From Spirochaetales bacterium (GTDB lineage Bacteria; Spirochaetota; Spirochaetia; DSM-2461), in the NCBI GenBank assembly GCA_028533045.1, contig JAQQAP010000009.1, positions 1 to 64,000 on the forward strand: a stretch of 64,000 bases of DNA. The letters are read 5' to 3'. Positions 1 through 11,435 of the stretch are shown here, piece by piece. Every line of letters begins with the position of its first letter. The first letter of the stretch is position 1. The position numbers and the translations under genes were made by a program. The notes below the pieces were generated by a model that searched no databases, was not told the DNA's origin, and saw only the letters and a list, made by a program, of their open reading frames with translations.

Positions 1-38
1 TGTAATCCTTGATGGTTTCGTACAAAGTCGCCAGACAT

Positions 39-104
39 GTCATTCCCGCGCCGGGAATCCACGACCCATTGAAAATGATGGATCCCCGTCTTTGCGGGGA
101 TGAC
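39..104. repeat. Palindromic intergenic repeat upstream of carB
   Basis: A 66-bp element whose ends are inverted (GTCATTCCCGCG at the left, CGGGGATGAC at the right). Each half also forms its own small hairpin (CCCGCGCCGGG; ATCCCCG-tcttt-GCGGGGAT). This layout is common for small dispersed palindromic elements in gammaproteobacterial intergenic DNA. No other copy occurs in this window. The rest of 1-219 shows no gene; in particular no end of carA is visible immediately upstream of carB. Confidence 0.55.
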
Positions 105-219
105 AAAAATGGAGAGATTCAGACTTTTTACGAGTTTATCAATTCTTAAATAACGGTTTGAAGGCAAGTCCACACTTCTGGATTCTGGCTTCTGAATTCT
201 GAATTCGGTTCCCACGCTC

Positions 220-3200
220 ATGCCCAAACGCAAGGACATCCACAAAATCCTGATTATCGGCGCCGGCCCGATCATCATCGGCCAGGCGTGCGAATTCGAC
301 TATTCCGGCACCCAGGCGTGCAAGGCGCTGAAAGAGGAAGGCTACGAAGTGGTGCTGGTCAATTCCAACCCGGCCACCATCATGACCGACCCCGACAGTG
401 CCGATGCGGTTTACATCGAACCGATCACCTGGCGCACGGTTGCGCGGATTATCGAAAAGGAGCGCCCCGATGTGCTGCTGCCCACCATGGGTGGACAGAC
501 GGCGCTCAACTGCGCCCTGGACCTGGTGCGGGAAGGGGTGCTGGAAGAGTACGGGGTGGAGATGGTCGGCGCCTCGCGGGAGGCGATTGACAAGGCCGAG
601 GACCGGGATCTGTTCCGCCAGGCGATGCAGAAAATCGGACTCGATATGCCCCGCTCCGCCGTGGCCCACAGCATGGAAGAGGCCCTGCAGGTACAGGCGC
701 AGATCGGCTTCCCCACCATTATCCGACCCTCCTTCACCATGGGGGGCTCCGGTGGCGGTATCGCCTACAACCGGGAGGAGTTTGTCGAGATCTGCGAGCG
801 CGGACTGGACCTGTCACCCACCCGGGAGTTGCTGATCGAGGAGTCGGCGCTGGGTTGGAAAGAGTACGAGATGGAGGTGGTGCGGGACCGCAAGGATAAC
901 TGCATCATCATCTGCTCTATTGAGAATCTGGATCCGATGGGGGTGCATACCGGTGACTCCATTACCGTGGCCCCGGCCCAGACCCTGACCGATAAAGAGT
1001 ACCAGATCATGCGCGACGCCTCGCTGGCGGTCCTGCGCGAGATCGGTGTGGATACCGGTGGCTCCAACGTGCAGTTCGCCATCAACCCGGAAGACGGGCG
1101 CATGATCATCATCGAGATGAATCCCCGGGTCTCCCGCTCCTCCGCCCTGGCTTCCAAGGCGACCGGTTTCCCGATTGCCAAGATCGCCGCCAAGCTGGCG
1201 ATCGGCTATACGCTGGACGAACTGCGCAACGAAATTACCGGCGGGGCCACCCCGGCCTCCTTTGAGCCGACCATCGACTACGTGGTCACCAAGATTCCCC
1301 GTTTCGCCTTCGAGAAGTTCCCGGCTGCGCCGGATCGTCTGACCACCCAGATGAAGTCGGTGGGTGAGGTGATGGCCATCGGCCGTACCTTCCAGGAGTC
1401 TCTGCAAAAGGCGCTGCGTGGCCTGGAGACTGGAAAAAGCGGTCTGGATGAAGTGGTGGATCTGGACTCCGAAGAGCTCAAGACCATCCTGCGTCATGAG
1501 TTGCGAGAGCCCGGCGCCGAGCGGCTCTGGTATGTGGCCGATGCGTTCCGCTCCGGTATGTCGATGGAAGACATCTTCGAGGTGACCAAGATCGACCCCT
1601 GGTTCCTGGTGCAGATCGAGGAGCTGGTGAAGATCGAGGCGGAAGTGCGTGCCGGCGGAATGGCCGCCCTGGATGGTGACCGGTTACGCTACCTGAAGCG
1701 CAAGGGCTTTTCTGATGAACGACTGGCCGCCCTGGTGGGAGTCAAGCAGGAGCAGATCCGCACAGCGCGCTGGGAAGCCGGTGTACGCCCGGTATTCAAA
1801 CGGGTGGATACCTGTGCTGCCGAGTTTTCTACCAGTACCGCCTACATGTACTCCACCTATGAGGAGGAGTGCGAGGCGCTGCCGACGAACAACAAAAAGA
1901 TCATGGTGCTGGGTGGCGGTCCGAACCGGATTGGCCAGGGTATCGAGTTCGATTACTGCTGTGTGCACGCCGCCTTCGCTATGCGCGAAGATGGTTACGA
2001 GACCATTATGGTTAACTGTAACCCGGAGACGGTGTCCACCGATTACGATACGTCCGACCGACTCTATTTCGAGCCGCTCACCCTGGAGGATGTGCTTGAG
2101 GTGGTCGAGGTGGAACAGCCCACCGGTGTGATCGTCCAGTATGGGGGGCAGACGCCGCTCAAGCTGGCCCAGGCGCTTGAAGCCGCCGGTACGTCCATTA
2201 TCGGCACCTCCCCCGACTCCATCGACCTGGCGGAGGATCGTGAGCGGTTCCAGCAACTGGTCGAGAAACTGGCTCTCAAGCAGCCGCCCAATCGCACCGC
2301 TACGGATCCGGAAGAGGCGGTGACGCTGGCCCAGGAAGTGGGTTACCCCCTGGTGGTGCGCCCCTCCTACGTGCTGGGCGGACGGGCCATGGAAATTGTC
2401 CATGACGAGGATGACCTGCGGCGCTACATGCGTGATGCGGTGCGGGTCTCTAATGACTCGCCGGTCCTGCTGGACCGCTTCCTGAATGATGCCATTGAGG
2501 TCGATATTGATGCCATCTGTGACGGTACCGACGTGGTTATCGGCGGCATCATGGAGCATATCGAGGAGGCCGGTGTTCACTCCGGTGATTCTGCCTGTTC
2601 ACTGCCGCCCTACACGCTCTCCACGGAGATCCAGGATCGCATGCGCGAGCAGATCCGCCGCATGGCCCTGGAATTGAAGGTGGTTGGCCTGATGAATACT
2701 CAGTTTGCTATCAAGGATAATGAGATCTACCTGCTGGAAGTAAATCCGCGTGCCTCGCGTACCGTGCCCTTCGTATCCAAGGCGACCGGGGTACAGCTGG
2801 CCAAGGTGGCTGCCCGCTGCATGGCTGGCGTTTCGCTGAAAGAACAGGGTTTTATCGAGGAGAAGATTCCGGAGAACTACTTTGTTAAGGAGGCCATCTT
2901 CCCGTTCGTCAAGTTCCCCGGTGTTGATACCCTGTTGGGTCCGGAAATGAAGTCCACCGGTGAGGTGATGGGGGTAGGTGCGACATTTGGCGAGGCGTTC
3001 GCCAAAGCCATGGAGGGGGCGGGTGATCTGCTGCCGCGCTCTGGTCGGGCGTTGCTGTCCGTACGTGAGCAGGATAAGAAACGTATCGTTACCGTGGCGC
3101 GGGATCTTAACCAGCTCGGTTTCCAGTTGTTTGCCACCGGTGGTACCTGCAAGGTGATCATGGAAAACGGGATTGAATGCGAGCGGGTGAACAAGGTGGC

Positions 3201-3426
3201 GGAGGGTCGCCCACACATCGTGGATATGATAAAAAATGACGAATTCCGTCTGATTATCAATACCACCGAAGGCAAAAAAGCGATTGCCGATTCGGCGGCC
3301 ATACGGCGCTCCGCCCTCCAGCACAAGGTGACCTATACAACCACCATGTCGGGTGGCGAAGCGATTTGTCTGGCCTTGAAACAGGCGGATAGTACCAATG
3401 TTAACCGGCTGCAGGATCTGCACTGA
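220..3426 (+). CDS. carB: Carbamoyl-phosphate synthase large subunit
   Basis: CarB makes carbamoyl phosphate from bicarbonate, ammonia and two ATP, feeding pyrimidine and arginine synthesis; its partner is the glutaminase subunit CarA. The 1068-residue product is full length for the family. It shows the two homologous ATP-grasp halves (starting about residues 1 and 550, each opening with a glycine-rich nucleotide segment such as [17 protein letters not shown] and [15 protein letters not shown]). The C-terminal allosteric MGS-like domain lies from about residue 935, with LFATGGT. The ATG at 220 gives the standard N-terminus [14 protein letters not shown]. The next gene, greA, follows after 59 bp on the same strand, as is usual in many gammaproteobacteria. 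carA is not adjacent within the 219 bp available. Confidence 0.98.
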   Translation: MPKRKDIHKILIIGAGPIIIGQACEFDYSGTQACKALKEEGYEVVLVNSNPATIMTDPDSADAVYIEPITWRTVARIIEKERPDVLLPTMGGQTALNCALDLVREGVLEEYGVEMVGASREAIDKAEDRDLFRQAMQKIGLDMPRSAVAHSMEEALQVQAQIGFPTIIRPSFTMGGSGGGIAYNREEFVEICERGLDLSPTRELLIEESALGWKEYEMEVVRDRKDNCIIICSIENLDPMGVHTGDSITVAPAQTLTDKEYQIMRDASLAVLREIGVDTGGSNVQFAINPEDGRMIIIEMNPRVSRSSALASKATGFPIAKIAAKLAIGYTLDELRNEITGGATPASFEPTIDYVVTKIPRFAFEKFPAAPDRLTTQMKSVGEVMAIGRTFQESLQKALRGLETGKSGLDEVVDLDSEELKTILRHELREPGAERLWYVADAFRSGMSMEDIFEVTKIDPWFLVQIEELVKIEAEVRAGGMAALDGDRLRYLKRKGFSDERLAALVGVKQEQIRTARWEAGVRPVFKRVDTCAAEFSTSTAYMYSTYEEECEALPTNNKKIMVLGGGPNRIGQGIEFDYCCVHAAFAMREDGYETIMVNCNPETVSTDYDTSDRLYFEPLTLEDVLEVVEVEQPTGVIVQYGGQTPLKLAQALEAAGTSIIGTSPDSIDLAEDRERFQQLVEKLALKQPPNRTATDPEEAVTLAQEVGYPLVVRPSYVLGGRAMEIVHDEDDLRRYMRDAVRVSNDSPVLLDRFLNDAIEVDIDAICDGTDVVIGGIMEHIEEAGVHSGDSACSLPPYTLSTEIQDRMREQIRRMALELKVVGLMNTQFAIKDNEIYLLEVNPRASRTVPFVSKATGVQLAKVAARCMAGVSLKEQGFIEEKIPENYFVKEAIFPFVKFPGVDTLLGPEMKSTGEVMGVGATFGEAFAKAMEGAGDLLPRSGRALLSVREQDKKRIVTVARDLNQLGFQLFATGGTCKVIMENGIECERVNKVAEGRPHIVDMIKNDEFRLIINTTEGKKAIADSAAIRRSALQHKVTYTTTMSGGEAICLALKQADSTNVNRLQDLH

Positions 3427-3485
3427 TCCGCTACGGCGGATTTTGGTCGGAATCCTGAATAATAAACAGAGACGAGGTTTTAGGT

Positions 3486-3962
3486 ATGAGCAAGGTGCCC
3501 CTGACTGTCAGAGGTGCGGAGAATCTTCGGGCTGAACTAACCAGGCTGAAGCAGGTCGATCGACCCAAGGTGATTCAGGCGATTGCCGAGGCGCGCGCCC
3601 ATGGTGATCTGAAAGAGAACGCGGAATATCATGCGGCTCGGGAACAGCAGGGTTTTATCGAAGCCCGCATCAAGGATATCGAGTCCAAGCTTTCCCATGC
3701 CCAGATTATTGATGTAAAGAGCATCAATGCCGGCGGCCGGGTGGTCTTCGGTGCCACGGTCGACGTGTATGAGGAGGAAGAGGACGCCGAGCATACGTTC
3801 CAGATCGTCGGTGACGATGAGGCCGATATAAAGCAGGGGCTGATCTCGGTCAGTTCTCCCATGGCCCGTGCCCTGATCGGCAAATCGGCAGGCGATGAGG
3901 CGGCGGTGCAGACTCCCAATGGCGCCCGCCACATGGAGATACTCGAGGTTCGCTACGAATAG
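3486..3962 (+). CDS. greA: Transcription elongation factor GreA
   Basis: GreA binds RNA polymerase through the secondary channel and stimulates cleavage of backtracked transcripts. The 158-residue product has the normal length and order: an N-terminal coiled coil (about residues 1-75, with the acidic tip region [15 protein letters not shown]) and a C-terminal FKBP-like domain containing [20 protein letters not shown]-type ribosome site precedes the ATG at 3486. It lies downstream of carB and is closed by a strong hairpin terminator at 3996, so carB-greA probably form one transcription unit. Confidence 0.97.
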   Translation: MSKVPLTVRGAENLRAELTRLKQVDRPKVIQAIAEARAHGDLKENAEYHAAREQQGFIEARIKDIESKLSHAQIIDVKSINAGGRVVFGATVDVYEEEEDAEHTFQIVGDDEADIKQGLISVSSPMARALIGKSAGDEAAVQTPNGARHMEILEVRYE

Positions 3963-3995
3963 TCGCTACTGCGCAACAGCATGGCTTAAACCAGA

Positions 3996-4015
3996 GGGGG
4001 CGAAAGCCCCCTTTT
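3996..4015 (+). terminator. Rho-independent terminator after greA
   Basis: A perfect 6-bp stem GGGGGC / GCCCCC closes a GAAA tetraloop and runs straight into TTTT. It sits 34 bp after the greA stop codon and separates greA from the oppositely oriented yhbY gene. Confidence 0.9.
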
Positions 4016-4030
4016 GGCTATGCAGGGGAG

Positions 4031-4330
4031 TCAGTCCCGGGTCAAGGCGATAACCGGGTTGTCCGGATTGGCGCGGTAAAAGGCCGCCACATGGCCGATG
4101 CTTTGTACCAGTTCGGCGTGGCACTGGTTGCAGATGGCGTCGATCATCGTCTGTCGCTCATCCCGGTCGCCGGCATTCAGCCTGATCTTGACCAGTTCAT
4201 GGGTGTTCAGGGTGATATCGATTTCATTGAAAACCGCGTCGGTCAGGCCATTCTGGCCAATGATGACCACGGGGTTGAGGTGATGCACCAGGCTTTTCAG
4301 CTGGCGGATCTGTTTTTTTGTCAGTGGCAT
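4031..4330 (-). CDS. yhbY: YhbY-type ribosome assembly RNA-binding protein
   Basis: A CRM-domain (CRS1/YhbY) protein that binds pre-50S ribosomal particles. The sequence shows the family hallmarks: an N-terminal KKQIRQLKSLVHHLNPVVIIGQ segment with the GxxG-like loop GQNGLT, then HELVKIRL and the C-terminal AAFYRANP. I place the start at the ATG at 4330, which has GGAG six bases upstream and gives 99 residues, like E. coli YhbY; the open frame extends 18 codons further but without a ribosome site. It is transcribed toward greA, against the rest of this region. Confidence 0.93.
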   Translation of the reverse strand: MPLTKKQIRQLKSLVHHLNPVVIIGQNGLTDAVFNEIDITLNTHELVKIRLNAGDRDERQTMIDAICNQCHAELVQSIGHVAAFYRANPDNPVIALTRD

Positions 4331-4509
4331 CACGGACTCCGGTCGTACTTGAAAGGCCGCGCATTCTAACGTAGTTATAGGCAACCGGACACTCTTTTGA
4401 GCCCGGTGGCTGTTGTGCGGAGCGTTTTGCCGCCGTTAGGGCCGGATAGCTGTCCCGCTATGGCAGGTTGGCCCGAAATCTGATTTAGTGCATCTAACAA
4501 GCAGGCACG

Positions 4510-5130
4510 ATGAAAAAAAGCAAAAGCAGTCACCAGTGGCTGGATCGACACTTTAATGATGAATATGTGAAGCGCGCCCAGGCGGCCGGGTATCGATCTC
4601 GCGCATCTTTCAAGTTGTTGGAATTACAGGAGAAAGATCAGCTTTTTTCTGCCGGACAGGTGGTGGTCGATCTGGGGGCGGCGCCAGGTGGCTGGTGCCA
4701 GGTGGCAGAAAAGCTGGTGGGGGCCAATGGCCGGGTGTTTGCGCTCGATATTCTGCCGATGGACCCGATTCCGGGGGTGGAATTCATTCAGGGCGATTTT
4801 CGCGAAGATGAATCGGTTGAGCAACTACGTGCCCTGCTGGCCGGGCGACCGGTTGATCTTGTAATCTCGGATATGGCCCCCAATGTGAGTGGTATGAGTG
4901 CGGTTGATCAGCCCCGCGCCATGTATCTCTGTGAACTGGCTCTGGAATATGCGCGTGAAGTGTTGCGCCCCGGAGGTAGTTTTGTGGTAAAGGTTTTCCA
5001 GGGAGAGGGGTTTGATCAGTATCTGCGGGACTTGCGGAGCAGCTTCTCCAAGGTGGTAACACGCAAGCCCGCTGCGTCTCGGCCCCAGAGCCGGGAGGTG
5101 TATCTGGTGGCGAGGCGCTATAATGTATAG
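4510..5130 (+). CDS. rlmE: 23S rRNA Um2552 2'-O-methyltransferase
   Basis: RlmE (FtsJ/RrmJ) methylates U2552 in the A-loop of 23S rRNA late in 50S assembly. The 206-residue product is full length. The SAM-binding motif [10 protein letters not shown] lies near residues 53-62, and the K-D-K-E catalytic tetrad is present: Lys in [10 protein letters not shown], Asp in ISDMAPN, Lys in [11 protein letters not shown] and Glu in [10 protein letters not shown]. It is followed 133 bp later by ftsH, the conserved rlmE-ftsH pairing of gammaproteobacteria. Confidence 0.97.
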   Translation: MKKSKSSHQWLDRHFNDEYVKRAQAAGYRSRASFKLLELQEKDQLFSAGQVVVDLGAAPGGWCQVAEKLVGANGRVFALDILPMDPIPGVEFIQGDFREDESVEQLRALLAGRPVDLVISDMAPNVSGMSAVDQPRAMYLCELALEYAREVLRPGGSFVVKVFQGEGFDQYLRDLRSSFSKVVTRKPAASRPQSREVYLVARRYNV

Positions 5131-5269
5131 TACTGTAGGTCGCCCGATATGGTGATAACCAGTTGAATTAAGGCCGGTTCCCGTGGTCAGTAGATACGTG
5201 GGGCCGGGAAGTGCCGGGGACGGTATGGAAATTTCCCCGGTTTTGGTAGTTATATAGAGGGTTTTGACC

Positions 5270-7207
5270 TTGAACGATATGGCAAAAAATCTGGTTCTCT
5301 GGGTGATCATCGCGATCGTTTTGATGTCGGTGTTCAATAATTTTTCAACCCAGACCTCACAGACCAATGCGTTGTCTTATTCGGATTTTATTGCCCAGGT
5401 CAAGAATGGTGCAGTCCAGAAGGTGACCATTGATGGACGGGAGATCAAGGGTACGCTGACCTCCGGGGCCACCTTCTCGACCTACAGTCCCGGTGATGAC
5501 GGGCTGGTGGGTGATCTGTTGAACAACAATGTGCAGATTGTTGCCACGCCACCGGAAAAGCCCTCCATCCTGATGACCATCCTGATCAACTGGTTCCCGC
5601 TGTTTATCCTGATCGGCCTGTGGATCTTCTTTATGCGCCAGATGCAGGGCGGGGGAGCCGGCCGGGGTGCCATGTCGTTCGGCAAGAGCAAGGCGCGCAT
5701 GCTGGGCGAGGACCAGGTAAAGGTCACTTTCGCCGATGTGGCTGGAGTCGAGGAGGCCAAGGAAGAGGTCTCTGAAATGGTGGAATTCCTGCGTGATCCA
5801 TCAAAATTCCAGAAACTGGGCGGCAAAATCCCCAAGGGCGTCCTGATGGTTGGCTCGCCTGGTACCGGTAAAACCCTGCTGGCCAAGGCCATTGCGGGCG
5901 AGGCCAAGGTGCCGTTCTTTACCATTTCCGGTTCCGACTTCGTGGAGATGTTCGTTGGTGTCGGCGCATCCCGTGTGCGTGACATGTTCGAGCAGGCGAA
6001 AAAGCACGCCCCCTGTATCATCTTTATTGACGAAATTGACGCCGTCGGCCGTCACCGTGGAGCTGGCCTGGGTGGCGGGCATGATGAGCGTGAACAGACC
6101 CTCAACCAGCTGCTGGTGGAGATGGATGGATTCGAGGGTAACGAGGGGGTCATCGTTATCGCGGCGACCAACCGTCCTGATGTGCTCGACCCGGCGCTGT
6201 TGCGGCCGGGCCGCTTCGACCGCCAGGTCGTGGTGCCCTTGCCTGACGTGCGTGGCCGTGAGCAGATACTCAAGGTACACCTGCGCAAAGTGGCCGCTTC
6301 CGATGACGTGAAGCCGGCCTTGATCGCACGGGGTACGCCCGGCTTCTCCGGCGCAGATCTGGCTAACCTGGTCAACGAGGCGGCACTGTTTGCTGCCCGG
6401 GCCAACAAGCGTGTAGTCGGCATGATCGAGATGGAGCGCGCCAAGGATAAAATCATGATGGGCGCCGAGCGCAAGTCCATGGTGATGAATGAGGACGACA
6501 AGCGGCTGACCGCTTATCACGAGGCAGGACATGCCATCGTCGGACGCCTGGTACCGTCGCACGACCCGGTCTACAAGGTCAGTATTATTCCGCGCGGCCG
6601 GGCGCTGGGTGTAACCATGTTCCTGCCGGAAGAGGATCGCTACAGCCATAGCAAGGAGCACCTGGAGAGCCAGATTTCCAGCCTGTTCGGTGGCCGTGTG
6701 GCGGAAGAACTGGTGTTCGGCAAGGATATGGTGACTACCGGTGCTTCCAATGACATCCAGCGCGCAACCAGTATTGCCCGCAGTATGGTCACCAAGTGGG
6801 GTCTCTCCGAGCGCCTGGGGCCCCTGATGTATGGTGAGGAAGAGGAAGAGGTTTTCCTGGGTCGTTCAGTCACGCAGCACAAGAATGTTTCGGATGAAAC
6901 GGCTCATGCAATCGATGAGGAAGTGCACAACTTTATCGAGCGCAACTACTCCAGGGCAAGAAAGATTCTCGAAGAGCACATGGATAAACTTCACATCATG
7001 GCAGAGGCCCTGATGAAGTACGAGACTATCGACAGCTCGCAAATCGATGACATCATGTCCGGTAAGAAGCCCCAGCCCCCCGAGGACTGGATTGACGATT
7101 CGGACCTGCCTCCCGATTCCGGTGGTGACGGTGTAAAAGCGGATGTCGTGGAGAAGCCAAAGGGCGATTCGCCCGATGGTATCGGTGGTCCCGCCGGACA
7201 GCATTGA
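5270..7207 (+). CDS. ftsH: ATP-dependent zinc metalloprotease FtsH
   Basis: FtsH is a hexameric inner-membrane AAA+ protease that degrades membrane proteins and short-lived regulators. Visible parts: an N-terminal membrane segment ([15 protein letters not shown]), a periplasmic domain, a second membrane segment near residue 105, Walker A (GSPGTGKT), Walker B (IIFIDEID), the second region of homology around [20 protein letters not shown], and the zinc site HEAGH. The start is uncertain: in-frame TTG codons at 5264 and 5270 and ATG at 5279 are possible. I chose TTG 5270, eight bases after GAGGG, which gives the usual LNDMAKNL start. Length is normal (about 645 residues). Confidence 0.96.
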   Translation: MNDMAKNLVLWVIIAIVLMSVFNNFSTQTSQTNALSYSDFIAQVKNGAVQKVTIDGREIKGTLTSGATFSTYSPGDDGLVGDLLNNNVQIVATPPEKPSILMTILINWFPLFILIGLWIFFMRQMQGGGAGRGAMSFGKSKARMLGEDQVKVTFADVAGVEEAKEEVSEMVEFLRDPSKFQKLGGKIPKGVLMVGSPGTGKTLLAKAIAGEAKVPFFTISGSDFVEMFVGVGASRVRDMFEQAKKHAPCIIFIDEIDAVGRHRGAGLGGGHDEREQTLNQLLVEMDGFEGNEGVIVIAATNRPDVLDPALLRPGRFDRQVVVPLPDVRGREQILKVHLRKVAASDDVKPALIARGTPGFSGADLANLVNEAALFAARANKRVVGMIEMERAKDKIMMGAERKSMVMNEDDKRLTAYHEAGHAIVGRLVPSHDPVYKVSIIPRGRALGVTMFLPEEDRYSHSKEHLESQISSLFGGRVAEELVFGKDMVTTGASNDIQRATSIARSMVTKWGLSERLGPLMYGEEEEEVFLGRSVTQHKNVSDETAHAIDEEVHNFIERNYSRARKILEEHMDKLHIMAEALMKYETIDSSQIDDIMSGKKPQPPEDWIDDSDLPPDSGGDGVKADVVEKPKGDSPDGIGGPAGQH

Positions 7208-7236
7208 TCCGCAGCGGCAACAACTTATAGTTTCTT

Positions 7237-8082
7237 ATGACGATCCTGGATTGCGCCGGTAAAACTGTCGATCTGACTCGGCCGCGAATCATGGGCATAC
7301 TCAATGTCACCCCCGACTCCTTCTCGGACGGGGGTGATTTTGTTTCCCGTGAGGCGGCACTGGAACGGGCCCGCGCCATGGTAGAGGAGGGGGCCGATCT
7401 GCTGGATATCGGCGGTGAGTCCACTCGTCCTGGTGCATTGGCGGTCTCGGAACAGGAAGAGCTCGATCGGATCATCCCTGTCATACAGGCTATCGCAGCG
7501 GAGATTCCGGTGCCGATTTCCGTGGATACCAATAAGGCCGTGGTGATGCGTGAGGCAGTCATGGCGGGTGCCGGGTTGATTAACGATGTGATGGCATTGC
7601 GCGATGAGGGCGCCCTGGCTGTCGCCAAAACTCTCGGTGTACCGGTCTGCCTGATGCATATGCAGGGTCAGCCTCGTACCATGCAAAAAAATCCTCAGTA
7701 TCAGGATGTGGTGAGTGATGTGACTGCGTTTCTGCAGTCGCGGGTGAACGCCTGTCTGGCGGAAGGCATCCCCCGGGAACGGCTGTTGCTTGATCCGGGG
7801 TTCGGCTTCGGCAAGTCCTTGCAGCATAACCTTACCCTGTTGCGTCAGCTTGATCGTTTCAGTGAGCTGCAGCTTCCCGTTCTGGTCGGTATCTCCAGAA
7901 AATCGATGATCGGTGCGGTGCTTGATAATATCCCGGTGGATCAGCGCCTGCCCGGCGGCTTGGCCTGCGCGGTAATGGCTGTCGAACGGGGTGCCGCCAT
8001 CGTGCGTACCCACGATGTTAAGGCGACCGCCGAGGCGGTTCGTATGGCCCACGCGGTGATGGCGTCAGCCGAACAGGAGTGA
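7237..8082 (+). CDS. folP: Dihydropteroate synthase
   Basis: FolP condenses p-aminobenzoate with dihydropterin pyrophosphate to make dihydropteroate, a folate precursor and the target of sulfonamides. The 281-residue TIM-barrel protein carries both family signatures: ILNVTPDSFSDGG near residue 22 and DIGGESTRPGA near residue 58. Further conserved blocks include DTNKA, LMHMQG and LDPGFGFGK. It starts 30 bp after ftsH and is followed by glmM, the standard gammaproteobacterial order. Confidence 0.97.
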   Translation: MTILDCAGKTVDLTRPRIMGILNVTPDSFSDGGDFVSREAALERARAMVEEGADLLDIGGESTRPGALAVSEQEELDRIIPVIQAIAAEIPVPISVDTNKAVVMREAVMAGAGLINDVMALRDEGALAVAKTLGVPVCLMHMQGQPRTMQKNPQYQDVVSDVTAFLQSRVNACLAEGIPRERLLLDPGFGFGKSLQHNLTLLRQLDRFSELQLPVLVGISRKSMIGAVLDNIPVDQRLPGGLACAVMAVERGAAIVRTHDVKATAEAVRMAHAVMASAEQE

Positions 8083-8197
8083 TGCCGGGATCGCACAACC
8101 CGGGCCTGTTCAGGTCTTTCGACCGATTGGGGTGGTCGGATTGTTCAGCTGTTTTTCAGTATAATTTGTGGAATTTGCCCGGATAGAGGGGAGCATC

Positions 8198-9550
8198 TTG
8201 AAACGGAAATACTTTGGTACTGATGGTATCCGCGGCCGTGTTGGTGAAGGAAAAATAACGCCTGAGTTTGTCATGCGTCTGGGGTGGGCTGCGGGACGCG
8301 TACTCGGTCAGGGCCACGGTGGCAAGGTTCTGATTGGCAAGGATACCCGGATATCCGGGTATCTGCTGGAGTCGGCCCTGGAGGCCGGGCTGGTGGCCGC
8401 CGGGGTGGATATCCACCTGCTCGGCCCCATGCCGACCCCGGGCATTGCCTATTTGACTCGCACGTTGCACGCCCAGGCGGGTATCGTGATCAGTGCCTCG
8501 CACAATCCCCACTATGATAACGGCATCAAGTTCTTTTCCAGTGAAGGTAAAAAACTGCCGGATGAGGTGGAGATCCAGATCGAGCAGGAGCTCGATAAAC
8601 CGATGACCACGGTCGATTCCGAACACCTGGGCAAGGCATATCGGGTGGGCGATGCAGCCGGTCGTTATATCGAGTTTTGCAAAAGCACCATCCCCTGGAC
8701 CATGAGCTTCGAAGGGCTGAAGATCGTAGTGGACTGTGCCCACGGCGCGACCTACCATATCGCGCCCCACGTATTCCGTGAACTGGGTGCCGAGGTGTAT
8801 ACCATCGGTGTCGAACCCGATGGTTTGAATATCAATGCCGGTGTCGGTTCCACCCATATCGAAACGTTACAGAAAGCGGTCCTGGAGCAGGGGGCGGATC
8901 TGGGTATCGCCCTGGATGGTGATGGCGATCGCCTGATCATGGTGGATGGTGCGGGCTCGGTACTGGATGGCGATGATATCCTCTATATCATCGCCTGTTC
9001 CCGGCTGCGCAGAGGCGTCCTGGAAGGGGGCGTGGTCGGGACTAAAATGACCAATTTCGGACTGGAGCACGCTCTCAATGAGCAAGGCATCGCGCTGGTA
9101 CGCACCGATGTGGGGGATCGCTACATACTGGAGCGGCTGCAGCTGGAACGCTGGTCTCTCGGTGGAGAGCCTTCCGGACACATTATCTGCCTGGATCGGA
9201 CCACGACCGGTGATGGCATTATCTCGGCGTTGCAGGTGCTGGCGGAAATCAACAAAAGTGGCCGGACGTTGGGAGAGCTTCGGGATGGTTACAAGAAGTT
9301 CCCGCAGATTACCCGGAATGTGAAACTGGGAAGCTTGCCGGCGGCAGAGTTGATGACGGCTGACCCGGTTCGTCAGGTGGTCGCCGAGGTGGAAGCCGCG
9401 CTGGCCGGTTCCGGGCGGGTGTTGTTGCGTCCCTCCGGCACAGAACCCCTGCTGCGGGTAACGGTGGAAGGTTCGGATGATCGCCAGGTTGATGGCCTGT
9501 CGCAGCAGATAGTGGATGTGTTGAGCCAGTTGGTCAGTGCGCCCGCCTAG
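8198..9550 (+). CDS. glmM: Phosphoglucosamine mutase
   Basis: GlmM interconverts glucosamine-6-phosphate and glucosamine-1-phosphate, leading to UDP-GlcNAc for peptidoglycan and lipopolysaccharide. The product opens with [15 protein letters not shown], has the phosphoserine loop SASHNP, the metal site DGDGDR, the sugar-binding GEPSGH and the phosphate-binding RPSGTEP. The open frame begins with GTG at 8168, but the TTG at 8198, behind AGAGGGGAG, matches the family N-terminus (450 residues). A possible -10 hexamer TATAAT lies at 8160-8165 between folP and this gene; no convincing -35 accompanies it. Confidence 0.96.
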   Translation: MKRKYFGTDGIRGRVGEGKITPEFVMRLGWAAGRVLGQGHGGKVLIGKDTRISGYLLESALEAGLVAAGVDIHLLGPMPTPGIAYLTRTLHAQAGIVISASHNPHYDNGIKFFSSEGKKLPDEVEIQIEQELDKPMTTVDSEHLGKAYRVGDAAGRYIEFCKSTIPWTMSFEGLKIVVDCAHGATYHIAPHVFRELGAEVYTIGVEPDGLNINAGVGSTHIETLQKAVLEQGADLGIALDGDGDRLIMVDGAGSVLDGDDILYIIACSRLRRGVLEGGVVGTKMTNFGLEHALNEQGIALVRTDVGDRYILERLQLERWSLGGEPSGHIICLDRTTTGDGIISALQVLAEINKSGRTLGELRDGYKKFPQITRNVKLGSLPAAELMTADPVRQVVAEVEAALAGSGRVLLRPSGTEPLLRVTVEGSDDRQVDGLSQQIVDVLSQLVSAPA

Positions 9551-9790
9551 TCATGCGGCGGGCGTTGATAGTCTGGCAGGCTATGATTTGTCACTCCTGT
9601 TGGCGTGGCTAGATGCCTATGCAGCAGGCGAGTTGCCAGAGGTTCTCACCCATAGGGAGAACTGATCCCATCTATACCATTTGTTGATTTGATTTCGCCC
9701 GGGGCGCTGGATAGACTTTTTCCCCTGTTAGTAATCCCCCGAAAAAATATCGATGGCAGTCCGCAAGGGACGGCCGGTCAGGAGAAAAAG

Positions 9791-10543
9791 ATGCGTCAAC
9801 CACTCGTTGCGGGTAACTGGAAAATGAATGGCTCACTGGAGAGCATCGGTCGGCTGCTGCAAGGCATCAAGGCGGGCATGGGCGATGTGAAGCGGGCCGC
9901 CGTGGCTGTCTGCGCGCCAGCCATCTATCTGCCAGCAGTCCAGCAACAGTTGCAGGGTAGTGGTATTGCCTGGGGAGCCCAGGATGTATCGGCTGAAGCT
10001 TCCGGTGCCTATACCGGTGAGATAGCCACATCCATGCTGAAGGATTTTGGTTGTCAGTTTGTAATTGTCGGGCACTCCGAACGACGTGCCTATCATGGAG
10101 AGAGCGATGAGCTGGTGGCGCGCAAGTACGCGGCTGCACGTGCAGCCGGGTTGACGCCGATACTCTGCGTGGGTGAAACGCTGGATGAGCGGGAACAGGG
10201 GGTCACTGAATCGGTGGTTGCCCGTCAATTGGACGCGGTAATCCGGCTGGAGGGTGTGAACGCCCTGGCTGACGGGGTGGTGGCTTATGAGCCGGTCTGG
10301 GCTATCGGTACCGGCAAGACTGCCTCGCCGGAACAGGCGCAGGATGTGCATGCCTTTATTCGTCAACGGGTGGCCGAGCAGGACGGGGCGGTAGCCGACG
10401 GTCTGCGTATCCTCTACGGTGGTAGCATGAAACCGGGTAATGCCCAGGAACTGATTGCCAAGCCGGATATCGACGGCGGACTCATTGGTGGTGCCTCCCT
10501 TGATGCGGATGATTTCCTGGGAATCTGCACGGCGGCCAACTGA
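9791..10543 (+). CDS. tpiA: Triosephosphate isomerase
   Basis: TpiA interconverts dihydroxyacetone phosphate and glyceraldehyde-3-phosphate in glycolysis and gluconeogenesis. The ATG at 9791, preceded by GGAG, gives a 250-residue protein starting [15 protein letters not shown]. The catalytic lysine is in GNWKMN, the catalytic histidine in GHSERR, the catalytic glutamate in [12 protein letters not shown], and the phosphate loop is YGGSM. An upstream extension of the frame to 9689 is not supported. The 240 bp before it hold no recognisable gene. Confidence 0.97.
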   Translation: MRQPLVAGNWKMNGSLESIGRLLQGIKAGMGDVKRAAVAVCAPAIYLPAVQQQLQGSGIAWGAQDVSAEASGAYTGEIATSMLKDFGCQFVIVGHSERRAYHGESDELVARKYAAARAAGLTPILCVGETLDEREQGVTESVVARQLDAVIRLEGVNALADGVVAYEPVWAIGTGKTASPEQAQDVHAFIRQRVAEQDGAVADGLRILYGGSMKPGNAQELIAKPDIDGGLIGGASLDADDFLGICTAAN

Positions 10544-10701
10544 ATATCGAGTCTTATTTTCAGTTTTTGGGATGATTGTCCGGATATTTTTTCTGCAAAG
10601 CTATAAAAATTTGGACTTTTGATGTTGATGTGTCTTCTTTATCGCATCCGCATCATGTACAATGCGCGCTTTGAATTTTCAGCGATAAAACGGAAGCCTG
10701 A

Positions 10702-11118
10702 ATGCAAACAGTTCTGGTCGTAGTCCATCTTTTCCTGGCGTTGGGTGTCATTGGTCTCGTGCTGATGCAGCACGGCAAGGGTGCTGACGCAGGCGCGGCT
10801 TTTGGTTCCGGGTCATCGGGCACCGTGTTTGGTGCGGCAGGTTCAGCTAACTTTTTGAGCCGGGCGACAGCGCTGCTGGCAACCCTTTTCTTCCTGACCA
10901 GTTTAGGCATGGGGTGGTTTGCCATGCAGTCAGTTGAGCAGCCCGGACTGATTATTGAAGATACTCAGCCAGCAGCAGAGGTTCCCGCCTCCCAGCCTGC
11001 GCCGGTTTCTGAAGTACCGTCCATTCCCGGAACTGCCGGTGGCGCTGCTGCTGATGCCGAAGTGCCAGAAATTCCTTCTGCCGCTGCGGAAGGTGAACAG
11101 CCGAAGGGAGCTGAATGA
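10702..11118 (+). CDS. secG: Protein translocase subunit SecG
   Basis: SecG is the small accessory subunit of the SecYEG translocon. The first 75 residues contain two membrane segments separated by the conserved loop LMQHGKGADAGAAFGSGSSGTVFGA (shown in part: GKGADAGAAFG and ANFLSRATALLATLFF). The remaining roughly 60 residues form a tail rich in Pro, Ala and Glu, making this 138-residue protein longer than the 110 residues of E. coli. Its place between tpiA and tRNA-Leu before nuoA is conserved among gammaproteobacteria. Confidence 0.95.
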   Translation: MQTVLVVVHLFLALGVIGLVLMQHGKGADAGAAFGSGSSGTVFGAAGSANFLSRATALLATLFFLTSLGMGWFAMQSVEQPGLIIEDTQPAAEVPASQPAPVSEVPSIPGTAGGAAADAEVPEIPSAAAEGEQPKGAE

Positions 11119-11151
11119 TATAATATGTAACCAGGCTCAAGCAGCCTGCAT

Positions 11152-11236
11152 GCCGATGTGGTGAAATTGGTAGACACGCTATCTTGAGGGGGTAGTGGCG
11201 CAAGCCGTGCCGGTTCAAATCCGGCCATCGGCACCA
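11152..11236 (+). tRNA. tRNA-Leu (GAG)
   Basis: A class II tRNA with paired acceptor stem GCCGATG / CATCGGC, anticodon loop TTGAGGG (anticodon GAG) on the stem CTATC/GGTAG, a short variable arm, a normal T-arm (GGTTCAAATCC) and an encoded CCA at 11234-11236. The encoded CCA matters for the interpretation of the window, because the tRNAs further right lack it. Confidence 0.97.
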
Positions 11237-11242
11237 TAATAG

Positions 11243-11281
11243 AAAAACGGCATCGCTCCGTGAGGGGTGATGCCGTTTTTT
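11243..11281 (+). terminator. Terminator after tRNA-Leu
   Basis: AAAAACGGCATC pairs with GATGCCGTTTTT around a 14-base loop, followed by T and G. It would end the secG/tRNA-Leu transcript before the nuo operon. Confidence 0.85.
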
Positions 11282-11435
11282 GTTAATAAAATCAAGCATA
11301 AGTAACTGATTATAAAGTTTTTTATTAGCTGTATAAGCTTGACAGATCAGGTGCGCTGCTCTACCATTGCGCCCCGTTAATCTTACGGCTGGGAACACCA
11401 TAAATGGGCGGGCCTGGCAAGAAGGACGAGAGCCA

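Noticed and set aside
11353..11375. Sequence on the minus strand resembling a tRNA D-arm (GGGGCGCAATGGTAGAGCAGCGC)
   Set aside because: The flanks do not complete a cloverleaf: no acceptor partner or T-arm follows, so it is at most a relic between tRNA-Leu and nuoA.
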